A stretch of 64,000 nucleotides of DNA from Cyclina sinensis (GCA_012932295.1 JAAONU010000008.1:35702949-35766948); one strand, 5' to 3'; positions 60,801-62,552 are shown, counted from the stretch's first letter. Numbers and translations are program-made. The notes: a model not told the origin generated them from the letters alone.

Positions 60801-60954
60801 GACAAATGCTCCCCTTTCTATCAAAGATACTGCCAAATCTTCTCCCCAGGCCTTAATCTCATTGTCTTTCAGGGACTTTAGCATAGCTGCAATATTCAAG
60901 TCATCCACCATCCAAGTTGCTGTTTCAACACACTCAAGATCGGAAGAAACACCC
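675..60954 (-). CDS. TRANK1: TRANK1-like gene: ankyrin and TPR repeats plus UvrD-type helicase; 35 exons in window, both ends outside
   Basis: The gene was assembled from 35 exons by homology to the TRANK1 family, splice consensus and phase agreement. Domain order is ankyrin, TPR, ankyrin, TPR, ankyrin, acidic linker, SF1/UvrD helicase, start of a C-terminal helical region. Visible helicase motifs are I GRSGTGKTT (exons 24-25), II DETQDF (29), III GDTAQSI (29-30), IV NYRSH (31), V TIYEAKGLEFDDV (32) and VI LYTALTRARVNVW (34). This order is the known TRANK1 layout; the biochemical activity of the family is poorly defined, so helicase function is inferred from motifs. No start codon, promoter or poly-A site is visible. 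Two net +1 frameshifts (exons 20 and 23) and one in-frame TGA (exon 35) break the reading frame, so this may be a young pseudogene, a damaged paralogue, or an intact gene with base errors. Confidence 0.87.
842..2091. other. Introns around exon 34; no other feature
   Basis: Introns 842-1179 and 1402-2091 are plain AT-rich sequence with no repeat unit, open frame or tRNA-like block that I can support. Confidence 0.5.
1180..1401 (-). CDS. TRANK1: Exon 34: helicase motif VI
   Basis: LNSELKHLYTALTRARVNVW is motif VI ('LY.A.TRAR'), followed by IFDEDINKRAPMFEYF as in the family. The acceptor is TGATTAG and the donor GAAACCA|GTAAGT; phase 1 in and out. Confidence 0.93.
2092..2197 (-). CDS. TRANK1: Exon 33: helicase spacer
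   Basis: ALKEWRVVTEYLEKLAAQQK and a charged tail fit the 'YKEW' block after motif V. The acceptor is CTTCAAAG and the donor GATCATA|GTAAGT; phase 0 in, 1 out. Confidence 0.88.
2391..2518 (-). CDS. TRANK1: Exon 32: helicase motif V
   Basis: LVLTIYEAKGLEFDDVLLYN is the UvrD motif V (T.H.AKGLEF), with the usual His replaced by Tyr as in TRANK1. The acceptor is TTTTATAG and the donor TTCACAG|GTATGT; phase 1 in, 0 out. Confidence 0.93.
2738..2845 (-). repeat. Decayed tRNA-like sequence (SINE or tRNA pseudogene)
   Basis: On the minus strand GCTGAGTGGTTAGAGTG resembles a pol III A box of Leu/Ser-type tRNA, and GGGTTAGAAATCC about 25 bases on resembles a B box. No intact cloverleaf is seen. It lies in the intron between exons 31 and 32. 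Confidence 0.4.
3300..3546 (-). CDS. TRANK1: Exon 31: helicase motif IV (NYRSH)
   Basis: It encodes VYQLTHNYRSHAGILSLAS, FFPESFDRLNPDQGLFNGPQ and LLRGNRRKTSHIEFGAHQAI, all close to other TRANK1 proteins. The acceptor is CTTTACAG and the donor ATACTGG|GTAAAA; phase 0 in, 1 out. Confidence 0.93.
3898..4025 (-). CDS. TRANK1: Exon 30: helicase motif III
   Basis: It encodes GDTAQSIMRGISFRFSDLRS, the 'GD..QSI' motif of SF1 enzymes. The acceptor is TTGATAG and the donor AGACAG|GTAATA; phase 1 in, 0 out. Confidence 0.93.
4481..4805 (-). CDS. TRANK1: Exon 29: helicase motif II (DETQ)
   Basis: It encodes SYEALSKSCGYLTIDEYKKL, then IHQIFVDETQDFTQAELCLL, the Walker B/DExQ motif of UvrD-like helicases. 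It ends at MFLTG, the start of motif III. The acceptor is ATTACAG and the donor CTCACAG|GTTAGT; phase 0 in, 1 out. Confidence 0.93.
5207..5329 (-). CDS. TRANK1: Exon 28: helicase conserved block
   Basis: DPRREITYAVFVEEVWPRIK and SYHPSLIWMEIMSFIK match the TRANK1 'VF..E.WP...KG...Y.P.LIW.EI.SF' block. The acceptor is TATTGTAG and the donor TTTATTAAG|GTAACA; phase 0 in and out, 41 codons. Confidence 0.92.
5347..5815 (+). repeat. Composite repeat, family A
   Basis: The head is CTAGAGCTATCAC..AATACCCCCATAAAAC and the tail AACTTCGTTAAGGGGTGTATAAT, inversely related. Inside are repeated units with TGAAGTTGCATTGAATTC and TTTTCAAGTTATGCTCC. Other copies lie at 9190, 48227 and 61891, all in this orientation. 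Confidence 0.75.
6125..6445 (-). repeat. SINE-like element with B-box and a terminal hairpin
   Basis: The minus strand has GAGTTCAAATCGGG (B-box-like) preceded by GTGGTGACAGTTAAAGTG (A-box-like), then an AT-rich body ending CTGGAGTTCAGCCTCTTTAA. At 6409-6431 TATACCGTCGCGTTACGGTATA is a perfect 8-bp stem. The family is not known to me. Confidence 0.45.
6560..7672 (+). repeat. Composite repeat, family C (about 150-bp internal units)
   Basis: Units carry TTTCAGACAAGAAGATTTTT, a variable GACCCC..GGG..CAATTTTGA segment and ACAATGCTACATACCAAA. The tail is GTGCTCGGGTGAGCTAAAAA. Other copies lie at 25515-26040 and 63250-64000. Confidence 0.7.
7937..8089 (-). repeat. Three 51-bp tandem copies across the exon 27 splice donor
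   Basis: The AAG|GTATRTGAA junction recurs at exon ends 8039, 7988 and 7937, exactly 51 bp apart. Copies are nearly identical, one substitution (GACAGAGAAGG / GACAGAGATGG) being obvious. The intronic GTATGTG became coding (Val-Cys) in the upstream copies. Confidence 0.9.
7937..8203 (-). CDS. TRANK1: Exon 27: acidic insert with three 17-residue repeats and three usable donors
   Basis: It begins VDIAGWTDLDGPLSFLPLLD (family 'I.GW'), then an Asp/Glu run, then EGDREGPNSSDKKLK and two more copies of GDRDGPNSSDKKLK linked by VCE. Each repeat ends AAACTTAAG|GTATRT, so exon ends at 8039, 7988 and 7937 are all possible in phase 0 and would remove 34, 17 or 0 residues. The acceptor is CTGTCTAG, phase 0 in. 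Confidence 0.85.
8313..9053 (+). repeat. Composite repeat, family B
   Basis: The head is CAAGGCAGTCTGAAGGACAG then AATCCCCTTCCGCAGC; the tail CCCGTTTTGCAGAAGGGGATT is its inverse. Inside are about 150-bp units with CATCGTCTCATAATGGTGAT and GTGACCTTGAAC. A GACAGACGGACAG tract precedes the tail. A second copy is at 56636. Confidence 0.8.
9190..10108 (+). repeat. Composite repeat, family A
   Basis: The head CTAGAGCTATCACTACATGT, about six units with AAGTTGCATTGAATTC..AGTTTTCAAGTTATGCTC and AAAGGGCAATAACTG, and the tail CCAAAACTTCATTTTAGGGG identify it. Confidence 0.8.
10167..10555 (-). CDS. TRANK1: Exon 26: helicase domain 1A/1B, conserved block
   Basis: Family blocks are HIHQLFITKNAVLSNEVQKN, AFPLFLTSRQVLLMLDASIG and FFERKEDGALK. 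Before them is a variable, mildly acidic insert. The acceptor is GTCTTTTAG and the donor TTGAAG|GTAAAG; phase 1 in, 0 out. ATGs inside are internal, not starts. Confidence 0.92.
10707..12037 (-). mobile_element. Tc1/mariner-type DNA transposon, 1331 bp, degenerate
   Basis: Inverted ends are CACTGCTCAAATTAATTAAA (left) and CACTGCTCAGATTTATTAAA (right, reversed), followed by AGAGC/GGAGC. Each end is flanked by TA (10705-10706, 12038-12039), the Tc1/mariner target site. The element carries a broken transposase on the minus strand. Inserted in the intron between exons 25 and 26, same strand as the gene. Confidence 0.93.
11019..11943 (-). pseudogene. Tc1/mariner transposase remnant
   Basis: The N-terminal part (11722-11943) reads MIKNGFTQREVATVLDISRS and VARLWSRYQKTGEFTRIPGQ, a paired-type helix-turn-helix and linker. 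The C-terminal part (11019-11270) reads MEDNALAHTARIVRNFFDDE and LNPKEHVWDMLSRRL, the last DDE segments, with the Asp of 'DNA' and the Glu of 'NPKEH' kept. Frame changes between these parts make it non-functional. Confidence 0.9.
12076..12822. other. Intron remainder; nothing recognised
   Basis: AT-rich intron sequence up to exon 25, without repeat unit or open frame that I can support. Confidence 0.5.
12823..12969 (-). CDS. TRANK1: Exon 25: Walker A (second half) and following helix
   Basis: It completes G|KTT of GRSGTGKTT and continues CCLYRLWSQFHSYW, near identical to other TRANK1 proteins, then an acidic stretch YKEEDETESDEEQ. The acceptor is CTTTACAG and the donor GAACAAG|GTATAA; phase 1 in and out. 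Confidence 0.92.
13099..13117. repeat. TA dinucleotide microsatellite
   Basis: A run of about nine TA dinucleotides in the intron between exons 24 and 25. Confidence 0.9.
13220..13430 (-). CDS. TRANK1: Exon 24: helicase start with Walker A (first half)
   Basis: It contains the family signature FFPPASSNDTEYHILKFYTF and ends APILLLGRSGTG, the first part of the P-loop. The acceptor is ACTTTCAG and the donor GGACAG|GTAAAT; phase 0 in, 1 out, so the intron splits the P-loop just before its lysine. Confidence 0.92.
13985..14430 (+). repeat. Composite repeat, family L, followed by a family with CATAATTTGC units
   Basis: GAGCTCATCAAGGAGCATGC, CTGTGAAGTTTTTAGGCTGT and a GACAGACAGAC tract match the copy at 55905-56100. 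After it, GGGTCATATTTTGCATTAAA and CAAGAGTTATCTTACTTGGA match the tandem at 16440-17110. Confidence 0.6.
14430..15564. other. Intron; possible old transposon rich in GTGACCG
   Basis: 15285-15470 has five GTGACCG/ATGACCG motifs. The ends near 14393 (GTCCAACCTTACTTAAGC) and 15480 (reversed GTATAACCTGCCCTAACG) are loosely inverse. No coding sequence seen. Confidence 0.3.
15565..16151. mobile_element. MITE, 587 bp, TA target site
   Basis: The left end GAGTGCTTGGACCAACGCTC and reversed right end GAGTGGTCAGACCAATGCTC are inverted repeats, each flanked by TA (15563-15564 and 16152-16153). CTCGGCGTA recurs near the left end and TACGCCGAGCATTGG near 15,920. No transposase; a non-autonomous Tc1/mariner-like element is likely. 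Confidence 0.8.
16440..17112 (+). repeat. Tandem array of about 160-bp units
   Basis: Four units start near 16454, 16621, 16782 and 16937 (AACCAAGATTTCTAAGTCAA, then TTTGCCTAAAATTTGGACAA and ATCAGTAAGCATTGCTGGTT). Confidence 0.85.
17214..17378 (-). repeat. Donor-junction array of exon 23 (41-43 bp units)
   Basis: Minus-strand CATCAG|GTAACCTTGGCACAG at the exon end is followed by three further copies with AG|GTAAACTTGGCACA at equivalent exon ends 17330, 17289 and 17246. Spacing is 43, 41 and 43 bp. All three extra copies keep AG|GTAAA. Confidence 0.9.
17373..17548 (-). CDS. TRANK1: Exon 23: pre-helicase module with +1 frameshift
   Basis: It enters in phase 2 with CVQRIKKSHQRGETCIIQKK, matching the family, but this frame stops at TGA near 17,387. 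One base on, KRYPMLYAEEEITDEELEMH matches the family's 'KR.P..Y.E' block and reaches donor CATCATCAG|GTAACC in the phase needed by exon 24. The exon is 176 nt; 175 would keep frame. The switch lies around the GGGAAA run at 17,437-17,445. A cryptic donor CAGCAG|GTTCCA (end 17458) would also restore frame by dropping about 28 codons. Confidence 0.83.
17549..17943. other. Intron between exons 22 and 23; nothing recognised
   Basis: 395 bp of AT-rich sequence with no repeat or coding signal. Confidence 0.5.
17944..18118 (-). CDS. TRANK1: Exon 22: pre-helicase module
   Basis: IIWELAIAFSPRCSETAERR and RIYSEIIRVWEIVLDHDK match the TRANK1 'LWELAI.FS.RCSE' and 'RIY.EIIR.W.IVLDH' blocks. The acceptor is CTTTCCAG and the donor ATACAG|GTGCTT (weak after +3); phase 1 in, 2 out. 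Confidence 0.9.
18413..19103. mobile_element. MITE, 691 bp, with CG-rich subterminal repeats
   Basis: Both ends read CTGTGAAATCATTT inward and are flanked by TA. Just inside each end are CG-rich blocks (TTCGCGC, GCGCGGTCTTAAATTCGCGC) in inverted arrangement. The right edge is only 15 nt from the exon 21 boundary, so nearly the whole start of that intron is transposon. Confidence 0.85.
19118..19322 (-). CDS. TRANK1: Exon 21: start of conserved helicase-region module
   Basis: It opens VFDNLEWEVECTAEVWKTL and ends LNLFEAKFSKG, matching the family's 'FDNL.WEVECT' and 'LFEAK' blocks before the helicase. The acceptor is AATGTAG and the donor GCAAAG|GTATAT; phase 0 in, 1 out. A MITE begins only 15 nt into the following intron. 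Confidence 0.9.
19539..21128 (-). CDS. TRANK1: Exon 20: last ankyrin unit plus long acidic linker; contains a +1 frame break
   Basis: The first 110 or so codons are ankyrin (DKNGDCLFHLIAKAK, NKEGKLPIDYVTKK). The rest is low-complexity Glu/Asp/Lys/Ser/Thr sequence ending in an acidic run EEEELDEEEDFEIDV, probably disordered. The acceptor is TATTTTAG (phase 1 in) and the donor GTTCAG|GTATGT. The frame open from the start stops at TGA near 20,068, while an overlapping frame one base on is open from about 20,096 to the donor and is the one in phase with exon 21. So there is one surplus base (or two missing) near 20,070-20,096. Confidence 0.82.
21129..22287. other. Intron between exons 19 and 20; no clear feature
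   Basis: AT-rich, with short CGTTAAATCGCATTTT-like repeats at 21965-22005 and a similar ATCGCATTTTTCTTAGAATC at 21490, which could be the ends of an old element. No coding signal. Confidence 0.4.
22288..22443 (-). CDS. TRANK1: Exon 19: ankyrin repeats
   Basis: VLTELVKRGADTTNLSMYDG and DGDTPIHAALTIVLE are strong ankyrin signatures. The acceptor is AATTGTAG, phase 1 in. Two donors are possible. AAAAAT|GTATGG (exon end 22288) keeps frame with exon 20. GGATAA|GTAATT (exon end 22278) looks better as a site but shifts exon 20 into a stop. I chose 22288. Confidence 0.78.
22725..23838 (-). repeat. Donor-junction array of exon 18: about 22 units of 51 bp
   Basis: Each minus-strand unit reads GGAGCATCCTTAGGGACCGA, then CA|GTAAGTAAAGTCTGT, then a GGCCTGAAT linker: the last 30 or so bases of exon 18 plus the start of its intron. 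By my reading about 20 units are full length; about 16 keep the donor GT and 4 have AT (GACAATAAG). Two units are truncated. A second-order duplication of 287 bp repeats 22739-23000 at 23026-23287. The 17-codon period keeps plus-strand frames open; these are not genes. Confidence 0.93.
23818..23940 (-). CDS. TRANK1: Exon 18: ankyrin helices, founder of the 51-bp donor array
   Basis: ELKLQIVTNLLNSGASLGTD is the second helix pair and loop of an ankyrin unit. The acceptor is GATTCTAG and the donor GACCGACA|GTAAGTA; phase 1 in and out. The last 30 or so exonic bases plus about 21 intronic bases are the unit of the tandem array at 22725-23817. Confidence 0.85.
24489..26040 (+). repeat. Composite repeat (palindromic head, family D into C) with a nested family E copy
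   Basis: The head is CAAGAGGGCCATGATGGCCC then GCTCATCTGA. Units with GTGACCTCGACCTTAACAC and AATAAAGGCTCTATGACAGA follow to about 24890, then family C units from 25515 to 26040. Family E (24895-25512) interrupts it. The same D-to-C order at 62553-64000 lacks the interruption. Confidence 0.75.
24895..25512 (+). repeat. Composite repeat, family E, nested
   Basis: The head ACAAGAAATCGGTAGAACCG..ATGCTCCCCGAA and the tail TTCGGGGAGCATAATAA are inverse. Inside are three units with AAGGGCAATAACTC and CAAGAGTTATGGTTCTTGTG. A GACGAACGGACGGACGGAC tract precedes the tail. Confidence 0.85.
26041..27033 (+). repeat. Degraded repeats of the GACCTTGACC type
   Basis: Scattered pieces such as GGCAGAGTTATGGTTCTTGA and GACTGTGACCTTGACCATTC resemble the other families but have no clear ends. 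Confidence 0.45.
27034..27174 (-). CDS. TRANK1: Exon 17: ankyrin-region segment
   Basis: It encodes REMYLMIVDGLANGNKWKQL, a helical hairpin-like segment. The acceptor is TATTTTAG and the donor ATTAAAG|GTAACA; phase 1 in and out, 47 codons. Confidence 0.8.
27480..28513 (+). repeat. Composite repeat, family J, inverted AACCAGGTTTTCAAC ends
   Basis: The head is AAAACCAGGTTTTCAAC and the tail AACCAGGTTTTGTTGAAAAC followed by CTGGTT. Between are about seven units of 125-130 bp with GTGACCTTGACCTTGA, GGGTAGCAATGCCAAGCTGC and ACCAAGTTTGGGGTCAATAG. A CCCGCCCGCCCACCCGCC tract precedes the tail. Confidence 0.88.
28764..28916 (-). CDS. TRANK1: Exon 16: ankyrin-region segment
   Basis: It encodes DGYEKMTMLLNHTHTGGKHE and EVMKKAVSEIVKRLGK, helical and hydrophilic. 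The acceptor is TTCACAAG and the donor AATCCAG|GTATCA; phase 1 in and out, 51 codons. Confidence 0.8.
29110..31610. repeat. Large minisatellite, 24-25 bp unit with higher-order repeats
   Basis: The plus-strand unit is TGTCATCACTACCATACTAC plus CTCTA. From about 30,450 units group into higher-order repeats of about 73 bp (three units, including ATACAATAAATGCAGTCACT) and about 98 bp (four units). It fills most of the intron between exons 15 and 16. Plus-strand frames here are artefacts. Confidence 0.93.
31755..31894 (-). CDS. TRANK1: Exon 15: ankyrin repeat
   Basis: HDVIMLLLKCEVDPNHRNKT followed by NHFAIDYL is a typical ankyrin helix-loop. The acceptor is TTTAAAG and the donor AACAAAG|GTAAGT; phase 2 in (AG|A completes an Arg codon), 1 out. 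Confidence 0.86.
31960..32946 (+). repeat. Composite repeat, family F
   Basis: The head is ACAAGAGGGCCATGATGGCC then GATCGCTCACCTGAGTA; the tail CACTTAGGTGAGCTTAAAA is inverse. About six units of about 145 bp carry CCAGATGACCCATATTCGAA and CTCTAGAGTGTTAACAAGG. GGACGACGGAC precedes the tail. Confidence 0.87.
33508..33900 (+). repeat. Truncated family F copy
   Basis: The head ACAAGAGTGCCATGATGGCC and two to three units with CCAGATGACCTATATTCTAA; the 3' end is missing. Confidence 0.75.
34427..34565 (-). CDS. TRANK1: Exon 14: ankyrin repeat
   Basis: SLLKYLVEKYCRR and DSRGNTVLHTATME form an ankyrin unit. The acceptor is TTTCACAG and the donor ACAGAAG|GTAAAT; phase 1 in, 2 out. Confidence 0.86.
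34840..35460 (+). repeat. Composite repeat, family M
   Basis: Three units carry AAATCCATCCATAAATGACA and GTGACCTTGACCTTGGAGGT. The tail is ACCCCTTTGTGGGGGTATAA. Confidence 0.7.
35594..35717 (-). CDS. TRANK1: Exon 13: ankyrin repeat
   Basis: MIQYFLECGCDRKTITLETG followed by DTYLHAVVKM is a clear ankyrin unit and starts the long ankyrin block. The acceptor is TCGTACAG and the donor TTGTTG|GTATGG; phase 0 in, 1 out. The 127-codon plus-strand frame over this exon is antisense noise. Confidence 0.87.
36172..36365 (-). CDS. TRANK1: Exon 12: TPR-like helices
   Basis: GHIWARACYELIGKGDWSNA reads as a TPR-like helix pair with a following basic segment. The acceptor is CATTACAG and the donor CTCAAG|GTAAGA; phase 1 in, 0 out. 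Confidence 0.87.
36366..37640. repeat. Intron with a degenerate minisatellite (about 37000-37640)
   Basis: The unit CTACTGAGACATCAATGGCT plus ATATTTTGGTCTGACAATT repeats more than ten times with much divergence. 36366-36990 holds nothing recognised. Confidence 0.75.
37885..38053 (-). CDS. TRANK1: Exon 11: TPR
   Basis: AHIRVGKALRGIGEMDKAMK is a TPR that follows directly on exon 10 (HWYK|AHIR). The acceptor is TTTTACAG and the donor AGTTTGT|GTAAGT; phase 0 in, 1 out. Confidence 0.9.
38345..39370 (+). repeat. Composite repeat with palindromic head, GTGCAATGGAGCAGAA units
   Basis: The head CAAGAGGGCCATGATGGCCC begins at 38511, preceded by a partial copy at 38350. Four units carry GGAACATTTCTGTGAAATTT and CAATGGAGCAGAACCGTTT. 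GACGGACGGATGAC precedes the 3' end. Related units lie at 50005-50530. Confidence 0.8.
39465..40217 (+). repeat. Composite repeat, family G
   Basis: The head AAACATAAATGCCCCCCGGC and tail GAAGAGGGGGCATAATAAAC are inverse. Four units of about 150 bp carry GTGACCTTGACCTTTGACC, AAATCAATAGGGGTCATCTA and TTCTCTAGTTATTGATCGGA. GACGGACCGACCGACAGAC precedes the tail. Confidence 0.88.
40270..42545 (-). repeat. Donor-junction array of exon 10: more than 50 units of 38-40 bp
   Basis: At the exon, the minus strand reads TACAAG|GTAATCATAAGTAT then CTATAATTTTTGCAAAG. Units next to the exon read GTACACGGTAATAATAAAAT ATCTATAATTTATGCAAAG-like, and outer units (40300-40870) TACAAGGTAATGATAAAT. The homogeneous core (about 40905-42215, some 34 units) reads TACAAGGCAACAATGAAATA, so the donor-equivalent GT is GC throughout. 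Confidence 0.9.
42549..42686 (-). CDS. TRANK1: Exon 10: TPR
   Basis: LYGNRAEGFLKLNIYEQAFD is a canonical TPR. The acceptor is TGTTTCAG and the donor GGTACAAG|GTAATCAT; phase 0 in and out. The junction TACAAG|GTAAT is the apparent founder of the roughly 2.2-kb array that starts at once downstream (40270-42545). Confidence 0.9.
42932..43062 (-). CDS. TRANK1: Exon 9: TPR
   Basis: LKEEGNVMFKKGQIPEAIEL is a canonical TPR helix A/B. The acceptor is ATAATCAG and the donor CTGATG|GTAAAA; phase 1 in, 0 out. Confidence 0.9.
43125..44117. other. Intron; truncated repeat head then nothing recognised
   Basis: ACAAGAGCACCCCCTGTGGG at 43125 is a composite-repeat head without body. The rest to 44117 is AT-rich. 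Confidence 0.45.
44118..45182 (+). repeat. Composite repeat, family H
   Basis: The head TGTATGCCCGAAGGGTG and tail TATGCCCCTTCAGGCATATA are inverse. About five units of 150 bp carry GGTCACTGTGACCTTGACCT and GGGGTCATCCACTCAATGTG. GATGGATGGACAGAGGGA precedes the tail. Confidence 0.88.
45430..47112 (+). repeat. Tandem array, about 420-440 bp unit, near four copies
   Basis: CTTCTAAGTGTGACCTTGAC recurs near 45610, 46040, 46479 and 46899. The middle copies are almost identical over their length, so amplification is recent. The tail is CGTTTTTCAAATGGGGGTAT. Confidence 0.92.
47243..47340 (-). CDS. TRANK1: Exon 8: end of ankyrin repeat
   Basis: DASGKLPVEYLDKK is the second half of an ankyrin unit (compare DKNGKKPIDYV in exon 2). 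The acceptor is TTTTACAG and the donor ACAGGAA|GTGAGT; phase 2 in, 1 out. Confidence 0.85.
47785..48069 (-). mobile_element. tRNA-derived SINE, about 285 bp
   Basis: On the minus strand GGCCCAGCTAGCTCAATCAG plus TAGAGCATCGGG is a tRNA-like 5' end with an A box, and GGTTCAGTCC is the B box. The 3' end reads AACTGGCGTTAAACCCCAAT, a tail type common in molluscan SINEs. Confidence 0.85.
48227..49999 (+). repeat. Composite repeat, family A, long copy
   Basis: The head CTAGAGCTATCACTAAATGT..AATACCCCCAAAAC and the tail AACTTCGTTTTAGGGGTATA are inverse. There are about 12 units of about 130 bp with GACCATTGTATGAAGTTGCA, CAGTAGTTTTCAAGTT and AAAGGGCAATAACTCTG. Confidence 0.9.
50005..50530 (+). repeat. 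Partial repeat of the 38345 type
   Basis: Units with GTGGCCCTTATGTGCAATT, GGAACATTTCTGTAAAATTT and CAATGGAGCAGAACATTTTG, head missing. The 3' end ATTTTCTGAGGTGAGTTAG remains. Confidence 0.7.
50911..51082 (-). CDS. TRANK1: Exon 7: ankyrin repeat
   Basis: It encodes GKGDSVFHCITKLRPPPEAD, an ankyrin core with the H in 'V.H', followed by a helix. The acceptor is ATTTTCAG and the donor TTTAAG|GTAATA; phase 1 in, 2 out. Confidence 0.84.
51108..54000 (+). repeat. Composite repeat, family K, several copies with an insertion
   Basis: Units carry ACTAGAAATGTGTCCATAGG, CACTCCTGTTAAGTTTCAAT, GTAAAGTTTCTTGACTGTAG and TTTTGCAGGTACAGG. Two GGGACGGACAGAC / GACGGACAGACAG tracts mark two 3' ends. 52640-53335 is an unrelated insertion. 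Confidence 0.75.
52709..53216 (-). pseudogene. Transposon endonuclease (EEP-type) fragment
   Basis: FCLLYRSPSLNITDVINDLT, AVLLGDFNLAFNSTNY and HRGGSTLDLVYIQNN form the exonuclease-endonuclease-phosphatase core ('GDFN', 'TLDL'). A stop follows, then EHTIVALQF where 'SDH' would be expected. Such domains occur in non-LTR retrotransposons and in Helentron-type Helitrons; I cannot tell which. Confidence 0.75.
54146..54382 (-). CDS. TRANK1: Exon 6: ankyrin-like repeat
   Basis: The 79 codons contain an atypical ankyrin unit, DQDDCPLHATVRFALRTG. The acceptor is TTCTTCCAG and the donor GAACAG|GTTAGT; phase 1 in, 1 out. Confidence 0.84.
54383..54748. other. Intron between exons 5 and 6; nothing recognised
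   Basis: 366 bp of AT-rich sequence. Confidence 0.5.
54749..54910 (-). CDS. TRANK1: Exon 5: inter-repeat region
   Basis: It encodes a stretch containing FIDSVVWPQVLVRLSRNVEW with no domain I recognise. It is placed here by phase (1 in, 1 out), the acceptor TTTCACAG and the donor AATAT|GTAAGT, and because it joins exons 4 and 6 without a stop. Confidence 0.78.
55005..55095 (+). repeat. Decayed tRNA-like sequence
   Basis: GTGGTTAATGGGTAGTACAC resembles an A box and GTTTCAAACCCTG a B box, about 50 bases apart. It may be a SINE relic. Confidence 0.35.
55245..55395 (-). repeat. Donor-junction array of exon 4 (53-bp units)
   Basis: Minus-strand CACATTCCAA|GTAAGAGAAC at the exon is followed by two more copies of CATTCCAA|GTAAGGGAAC (equivalent exon ends 55336 and 55283), 53 bp apart, and a partial third unit. 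The linker is TTAGAAAAACTCTAGTATTG. Confidence 0.9.
55389..55542 (-). CDS. TRANK1: Exon 4: TPR continuation
   Basis: It begins GHWWNAKVLLTMGSNHDAFR, the next TPR helix pair after exon 3. The acceptor is TTGTACAG and the donor ATTCCAA|GTAAGAG; phase 0 in, 1 out. The donor junction is copied two more times in a 53-bp tandem array immediately downstream (55245-55395). Confidence 0.87.
55905..56100 (+). repeat. Composite repeat, family L, short copy
   Basis: The head AAATGCCTGCCCCCTTGGGG and C-rich tail TACCCCCC..CCAGGGGAATA are inverse. AGCTCATCAAAGTGCATGCA matches the copy at 13985. Confidence 0.75.
56238..56488 (-). CDS. TRANK1: Exon 3: tetratricopeptide repeats
   Basis: Two clear TPR motifs are encoded: SQGNAALKVGNHTEALKFYQ and YSNQANVFFTLTNYTEALTN, with the usual G/A/Y/A spacing. 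The N-terminal DELRKDLEELK is a typical helical lead-in. The acceptor is TTGTGCAG and the donor CATAAA|GTAAAA; phase 1 in, 0 out. TPRs are protein-binding helical hairpins. Confidence 0.9.
56636..57655 (+). repeat. Composite repeat, family B
   Basis: The head AAACAAGGCAGTCTGAAGGA, about five units with TCTCATAATGGTGATCATTT and TTTAAGTGTGACCTTGACCT, and the tail CATTCCTATAATCCCCTCCA match 8313-9053. Confidence 0.88.
57660..58875. other. Intron between exons 2 and 3; nothing recognised
   Basis: AT-rich. A 100-codon plus-strand frame (58433-58735) has no recognisable motif, no splice context and no neighbours, and I do not call it. Confidence 0.45.
58876..59142 (-). CDS. TRANK1: Exon 2: ankyrin repeats
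   Basis: Two ankyrin cores are visible, DDKGSTVLHVLVQSP and DKNGKKPIDYV. Two acceptors compete, 8 nt apart: ATTCCAG (exon start 59142) and TTACAG (59134). Only 59142 keeps phase with exon 1 (G|GC), so I chose it. The donor is AAATCAG|GTAAG, phase 1. Confidence 0.85.
59480..60425 (+). repeat. Composite repeat with family A head and distinct body
   Basis: The head AAACTAGAGCTATCACAGGA..AATACCCCCC and tail TTCATTTGGGGGTGGGGGTA are inverse. Five units carry AGGAAAGCAAGTTACTGTC-type sequence and TGACCTTGACC. Confidence 0.75.
60734..60954 (-). CDS. TRANK1: Exon 1 in window: ankyrin-type repeat
   Basis: This exon encodes a helical repeat ending in GTPTLHFVVGLSLRLG, an ankyrin 'G.TPLH' signature. 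The acceptor is CTTCCAG at 60955-60956 and the donor TTTAG|GTAAT. It enters in phase 2 and leaves in phase 1. Phase 2 entry means that more coding exons lie to the right, and I find none up to 64,000. Confidence 0.82.
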
Positions 60955-61890
60955 CTGGAAGCAAGAGAACTGTAGTACCAACACTTTTTCATTAAAAACA
61001 TTTCAGATAGCCATATAACTAAAGCAGTTTTTTCCCTGAATGCAAGGAGTTCTCTATGACATCATTACAGATTCTATCAGGATAAACTCACTTCTTGTAC
61101 TGAAATTATCGTATTATAATGGATGGCACTAACACATAAAGTTAAGAAGCTAAATTTTTTATATTGATAAAATATCCATGTCATTTTGAAATAATTTTAA
61201 GCAGAAACTGGGAAAATAGGTGTCAATTTTTAAAATCATTTAAGAAATTCTATAAGCCACTGGCTATTTCGGCTACTGGTGGCGCTAACATAGAGTATCA
61301 ATTTCATTTTTTACTTAGCTTGAACATGATTAAATGATTTAAAACACTTATGACATAACACATGATGTTTAATGGAAAATATCAATAAACATGTCAATAA
61401 AAAGACAAGAACAGCCTTCTTGGCATCAAAGTACCGTAATAACTTAATTGTTGGTTTTTGTGAAAGTTCAAGTATATTTCATTAGTTCAAAAAGTTCACT
61501 TGTGGCTTTGCCATTCATGAAAATTATCACTTTAATACTCACTTAGAGAAATATATATTGATCTAGCAACAGAACTAACAATGACCCTGTATTTTCTACT
61601 CGACCGTTACAAATACATGTATAAACCAGGTTTATTTTTCAAGAGAAAATTATCTCCCTTTACTCAACTCTATTCTTAATGCTGATGATATGCATTTCTA
61701 AACTTAGCATTGATGACTTCTGTGGAGTTTGACTGAATTATCCCAGATAGTATAGGACAAATAGCAGACACTGCAACAAGTCCTCTTAAAATCAATTAAC
61801 AAAAAAGTGTTGAAGTTATGCACAATTAGGCTTGGTCCTAACCTTGTAGAGAAGTTTGGCTAACGTCTGCCCAAGCGTATAGCAGAACAA
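60955..61890. other. Region upstream of the first visible exon; nothing recognised
   Basis: AT-rich intron. No upstream TRANK1 exon, promoter or repeat could be supported here. Confidence 0.45.
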
Positions 61891-62245
61891 ACTAGAGCTA
61901 TCACTAAATGTGATTAATACCCCCGCAAGACTGCTTCAGAACTGAAGAAGTTATTAGTAACAGAATACTTTGTAAAAGAATTGAAATAATGGGTAATTAA
62001 AGATAGTTGTGGTTCTTGTACACTGCATTTCCTTTCACTGTGGTTGACCATTGTATGAAGTTGCATTGAATTCCAACCATTAGTTTTCAAGTTATGCTCC
62101 AGACAAAATACAATAACTCTGCAAATACTGAAGAAGGAGTTATGGCCCTTGTACACTGCACTTTCTGTCATTGTGCTCGACCATTGTATGAAGTTGCACT
62201 TAATTCCAAGCATTACTTTTCAAGTTATGCTCCGGACAAGGATAA
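61891..62245 (+). repeat. Composite repeat, family A, truncated
   Basis: The head ACTAGAGCTATCACTAAATG..AATACCCCCGCAAGAC and two units with TTGTATGAAGTTGCATTGAA; the 3' tail is missing. Confidence 0.8.
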
Positions 62246-62552
62246 GAATGCAATAAGGGCGGTAACTCTGATGAAAAGCAATGAAGCTCAAAATGTAGAA
62301 AATATGCACACTGAACTGCAGTTGTTACTGATCATATATCGTATGTGTGAATTCTGGCCGATATTTACCCAGTGGTGTCAGAGTTGTCCAGACAGAATAC
62401 AAACAGCAAAAGGTTAATATGTCTGTCCCATAAGGTGGGAGACATAATGATCTTAAACATATTGAGCATCAGGGCTCAAGAAAACCCAAAATTTGCTGGT
62501 TTTGACCAAATTTCAGCTTCCTGGATTGATTTTTTTATGTCCAATACTTCTT